Positions 62,094 to 64,000 of a stretch of 64,000 nucleotides of DNA are shown here, piece by piece. The notes beneath the pieces were generated by a model that did not search any database, had not been told where the DNA came from, and saw nothing but the letters and a program-made list of their open reading frames with translations. The DNA is taken from contig JAEYZG010000017.1 of the NCBI GenBank assembly GCA_023428135.1, positions 179,176 through 243,175 of the forward strand, given 5' to 3'. Made by a program: the position numbers and the translations under genes. This stretch comes from Bacteroidota bacterium. Its GTDB lineage: Bacteria > Bacteroidota > Bacteroidia > Cytophagales > Cytophagaceae. How positions within the stretch are numbered: position 1 is the stretch's first letter; the number at the start of each line of letters is the position of its first letter.

Positions 62094-64000
62094 CTACCTG
62101 GAATCTGAATCAGTATTGGATAGAATCTGAAGCCAGCCTTTATATTCATCATTCCCACAGCCTGTCTTTAAATAATAGTAATAAATCCCATCTACAGTGT
62201 TCTCAGCTTTCCAGGTACCATCATAATTTTTAGCTTGATATACCCGAGTTCCCCAACGATTATATATTTCAATAAAAGATCCTGCCGGAAACATTTTATT
62301 ATCGTAGTTCTTTTCTTCTACAATTTCAAATGTATCATTCCGTCCATCACCGTTAGGTGTAATTAAATTTGGAATAAAAAGAGCTTGTTTATCGACTGCA
62401 TGAATGTTTATTGTATCCGGATAGGTTTGGCAACCAGGCTGATCTAAGTCTTTTACATATACTAAGTAGAAATTATTAAGACCATTCGGAGTAATATCTA
62501 AATAATTATGTTCCGTAGATATTGTATCCATATTTGCAGTATTGATCCATTCATAACTATAATGATTAGATCCACCCTTGGCGAAAACCGTTACTCTTCT
62601 TGAAACACCAACACACAATGTGTCCATTGGGGTTTCTAAGGATGTTATATCAAATCCGGGCAAACCGGCGGTAATTTGGATGGTATCAGATTTATCTGGG
62701 CCACAACCTCCGGAAACGGTATAAATATAAGAATATGTTAGTCCGGCAATTAGGCCTGATACACGGATACTGTCAGAATCAGGATCACCAATAATTATGG
62801 CATCATTGGCATTGTATGCCGACCAGACACCATTGCCAACACCAGGGCTTAAAGTATATAAATCCAGATAAGAATTACAGGTTATTATATCCTTTCCTAG
62901 ATCTACCGGAGAATTATCCGGTAAATGGATGATCGCAAAATCTCTTGAAAGATTTGAAGCACAACCCGAATCTGAAGTAAAATATATGTGATAATTTCCT
63001 GCTTCTTTTAAAGTAAGTGAAGGTGCACTACCTATTTCTTTATTTTCCTTAAACCATTTAAATATTCCGGAAAAGTTTTCGGTCTGAGCTTCTACAAGAA
63101 CAGAATCACCAGGACAAAATGTTAAAGGACCACTCGTAAATGATGGTTGAGGTGGTATAGGATTCACAATTACAGTAATAGTATCAGAAGTATCAGAAGA
63201 ACAAAGTTTTTCAGACTCAAAGGTCACTGTGTAAATTCCAGGAGTAGTGACAGTCAAAGGATTTTCTTTTGATTTCGTCGACCAGGTAAAAGTACCTCCG
63301 GTAAAGTCCTTGGAGCTGGCAGTAAGCTTAACAGAATCACCATCACAGAAAGTCAGGGGACCACTTGCCGAAATTACTGGTTTAGGAGGTATAGGATTCA
63401 CAATTACATTAATAGTATCAGAAGTATCAGAAGAACAAAGTTTTTCAGACTCAAAGGTCACTGTGTAAATTCCAGTAGTAGTAACAGTCAAAGGATTTTC
63501 TTTTGATTTCGTCGACCAGGTAAAAGTACCTCCGGTAAAATCCTTGGAGCTGGCAGTAAGCTTAACAGAATCACCATCACAGAAAGTCAGGGGACCACTT
63601 GCCGAAATTACTGGTTTAGGAGGTATAGGATTCACAATTACAGTAATAGTATCAGAAGTATCAGAAGAACAAAGTTTTTCTGACTCAAAGGTCACTGTGT
63701 AAATTCCAGTAGTAGTAACAGTCAAAGGATTTTCTTTTGATTTCGTCGACCAGGTAAAAGTACCTCCGGTAAAGTCCTTGGAGCTGGCAGTAAGCTTAAC
63801 TGAATCACCATCACAGAAAGTCAGGGGACCACTTGCCGAAATTACTGGTTTAGGAGGTTTAGGATTCACAATTACTGTAATACTGTCAGATGTATCAGAT
63901 GAACAAAGCTTTTCAGACTCAAAGGTCACTGTGTAAACTCCAGGAGTAGTGACAGTCAAAGGATTGTCTTTTGATTCCGTCGACCAGGTAAAAGTACCTC
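62094..64000 (-). CDS. T9SS type B cargo with tandem 78-residue repeats (N-terminus outside window)
   Basis: The frame is open to base 64000, so the start lies beyond the window; 635 residues are visible. Four repeats of 78 residues (the outermost partial) share PVISASGPLTFCDGDSVKLT and FTWSTKSKENPLTVTT then VTFESEKLCSSDTSD. Further Ig/PKD-like domains follow. The last ~90 residues are a type B (gliding-motility-associated) sorting domain: FIPNLITPNGDGRNDTFEI and IYNRWGTRVYQ. Surface adhesin-like; size unknown because it is cut. Confidence 0.92.
   Translation of the reverse strand, partial: GTFTWSTESKDNPLTVTTPGVYTVTFESEKLCSSDTSDSITVIVNPKPPKPVISASGPLTFCDGDSVKLTASSKDFTGGTFTWSTKSKENPLTVTTTGIYTVTFESEKLCSSDTSDTITVIVNPIPPKPVISASGPLTFCDGDSVKLTASSKDFTGGTFTWSTKSKENPLTVTTTGIYTVTFESEKLCSSDTSDTINVIVNPIPPKPVISASGPLTFCDGDSVKLTASSKDFTGGTFTWSTKSKENPLTVTTPGIYTVTFESEKLCSSDTSDTITVIVNPIPPQPSFTSGPLTFCPGDSVLVEAQTENFSGIFKWFKENKEIGSAPSLTLKEAGNYHIYFTSDSGCASNLSRDFAIIHLPDNSPVDLGKDIITCNSYLDLYTLSPGVGNGVWSAYNANDAIIIGDPDSDSIRVSGLIAGLTYSYIYTVSGGCGPDKSDTIQITAGLPGFDITSLETPMDTLCVGVSRRVTVFAKGGSNHYSYEWINTANMDTISTEHNYLDITPNGLNNFYLVYVKDLDQPGCQTYPDTINIHAVDKQALFIPNLITPNGDGRNDTFEIVEEKNYDNKMFPAGSFIEIYNRWGTRVYQAKNYDGTWKAENTVDGIYYYYLKTGCGNDEYKGWLQILSNTDSDSR
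63161..64000. repeat. 234-bp tandem repeats inside the T9SS adhesin gene
   Basis: GATTCACAATTA recurs at 63161, 63395, 63629 and 63863, an exact 234-bp period (78 codons). The three complete copies differ at only a few positions; the fourth, still running at the window end, shows more differences. Confidence 0.92.

Noticed and set aside
63161..64000. CRISPR-like array
   Set aside because: Repeats are 234 bp, contiguous and in-frame coding; no spacers and no cas genes.

Overview
The window looks like chromosomal DNA of a member of the Bacteroidota, most likely order Cytophagales. Directly visible signs are low G+C, almost no Shine-Dalgarno sequences, several TAnnTTTG-type -7 promoter boxes, five large proteins ending in type IX secretion (T9SS) C-terminal sorting domains, and a GyrA of the phylum's type. 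The pectinesterase carries a Cys-rich DCxG linker that I recall from plant-polymer degraders such as Cytophaga and Sporocytophaga. Genus assignment is inference. I see no rRNA, tRNA, CRISPR array, prophage or intact insertion sequence.

Layout. 1-3865: a tight argS-glutathione peroxidase-menA run, then a FabG-like reductase. 3865-6530: minus-strand genes (HPP membrane protein, two small ORFs, a coiled-coil protein and a GyrI-like protein), with a period-7 DNA repeat running into the end of the HPP gene. 6913-14179: gyrA, a TPR protein, a degenerate receiver, a stand-alone Smr protein, an AlkZ-like protein and small proteins including an exported EF-Tu-domain-2-like barrel. 14180-22042: a nitrate assimilation cluster with a fused molybdopterin/FAD/[2Fe-2S] nitrate reductase, GapN-type dehydrogenase, a rubredoxin-NIR-fold fusion and a 57-residue ORF. 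Operator-like palindromes AAGTA-N4-TACTT lie in front of at least two of these. 22376-29276: an RND efflux triad, a small protein and a TetR regulator. 29640-42499: T9SS delta-60 and RCC1 repeat proteins, DUF5996, a frameshifted AraC fragment, a quinone oxidoreductase, an epimerase and an Ada-like/AlkA-like alkylation-repair pair. 42770-52170: a frameshifted DUF3303 gene, an outer-membrane protein, pectinesterase, an unusual P-type ATPase, a beta-barrel protein and a truncated HAMP sensor. 52318-64000: a very large hybrid histidine kinase, a PAS-LuxR regulator, a class A beta-lactamase, two more T9SS cargo proteins and a REP/BIME-like repeat cluster.

Functional links. The nitrate genes would reduce nitrate in the cytoplasm. 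GapN could supply NADPH, and the rubredoxin fusion could carry electrons or serve a nitrite step; the last two roles are inference. The T9SS cargo and pectinesterase fit a surface-associated polysaccharide degrader. The most unusual signals are the shared nitrate-cluster operator, the NIR-fold/rubredoxin protein without siroheme cysteines, the heptamer repeat that extends a coding sequence, the BIME-like repeats and two recent-looking frameshifted genes.
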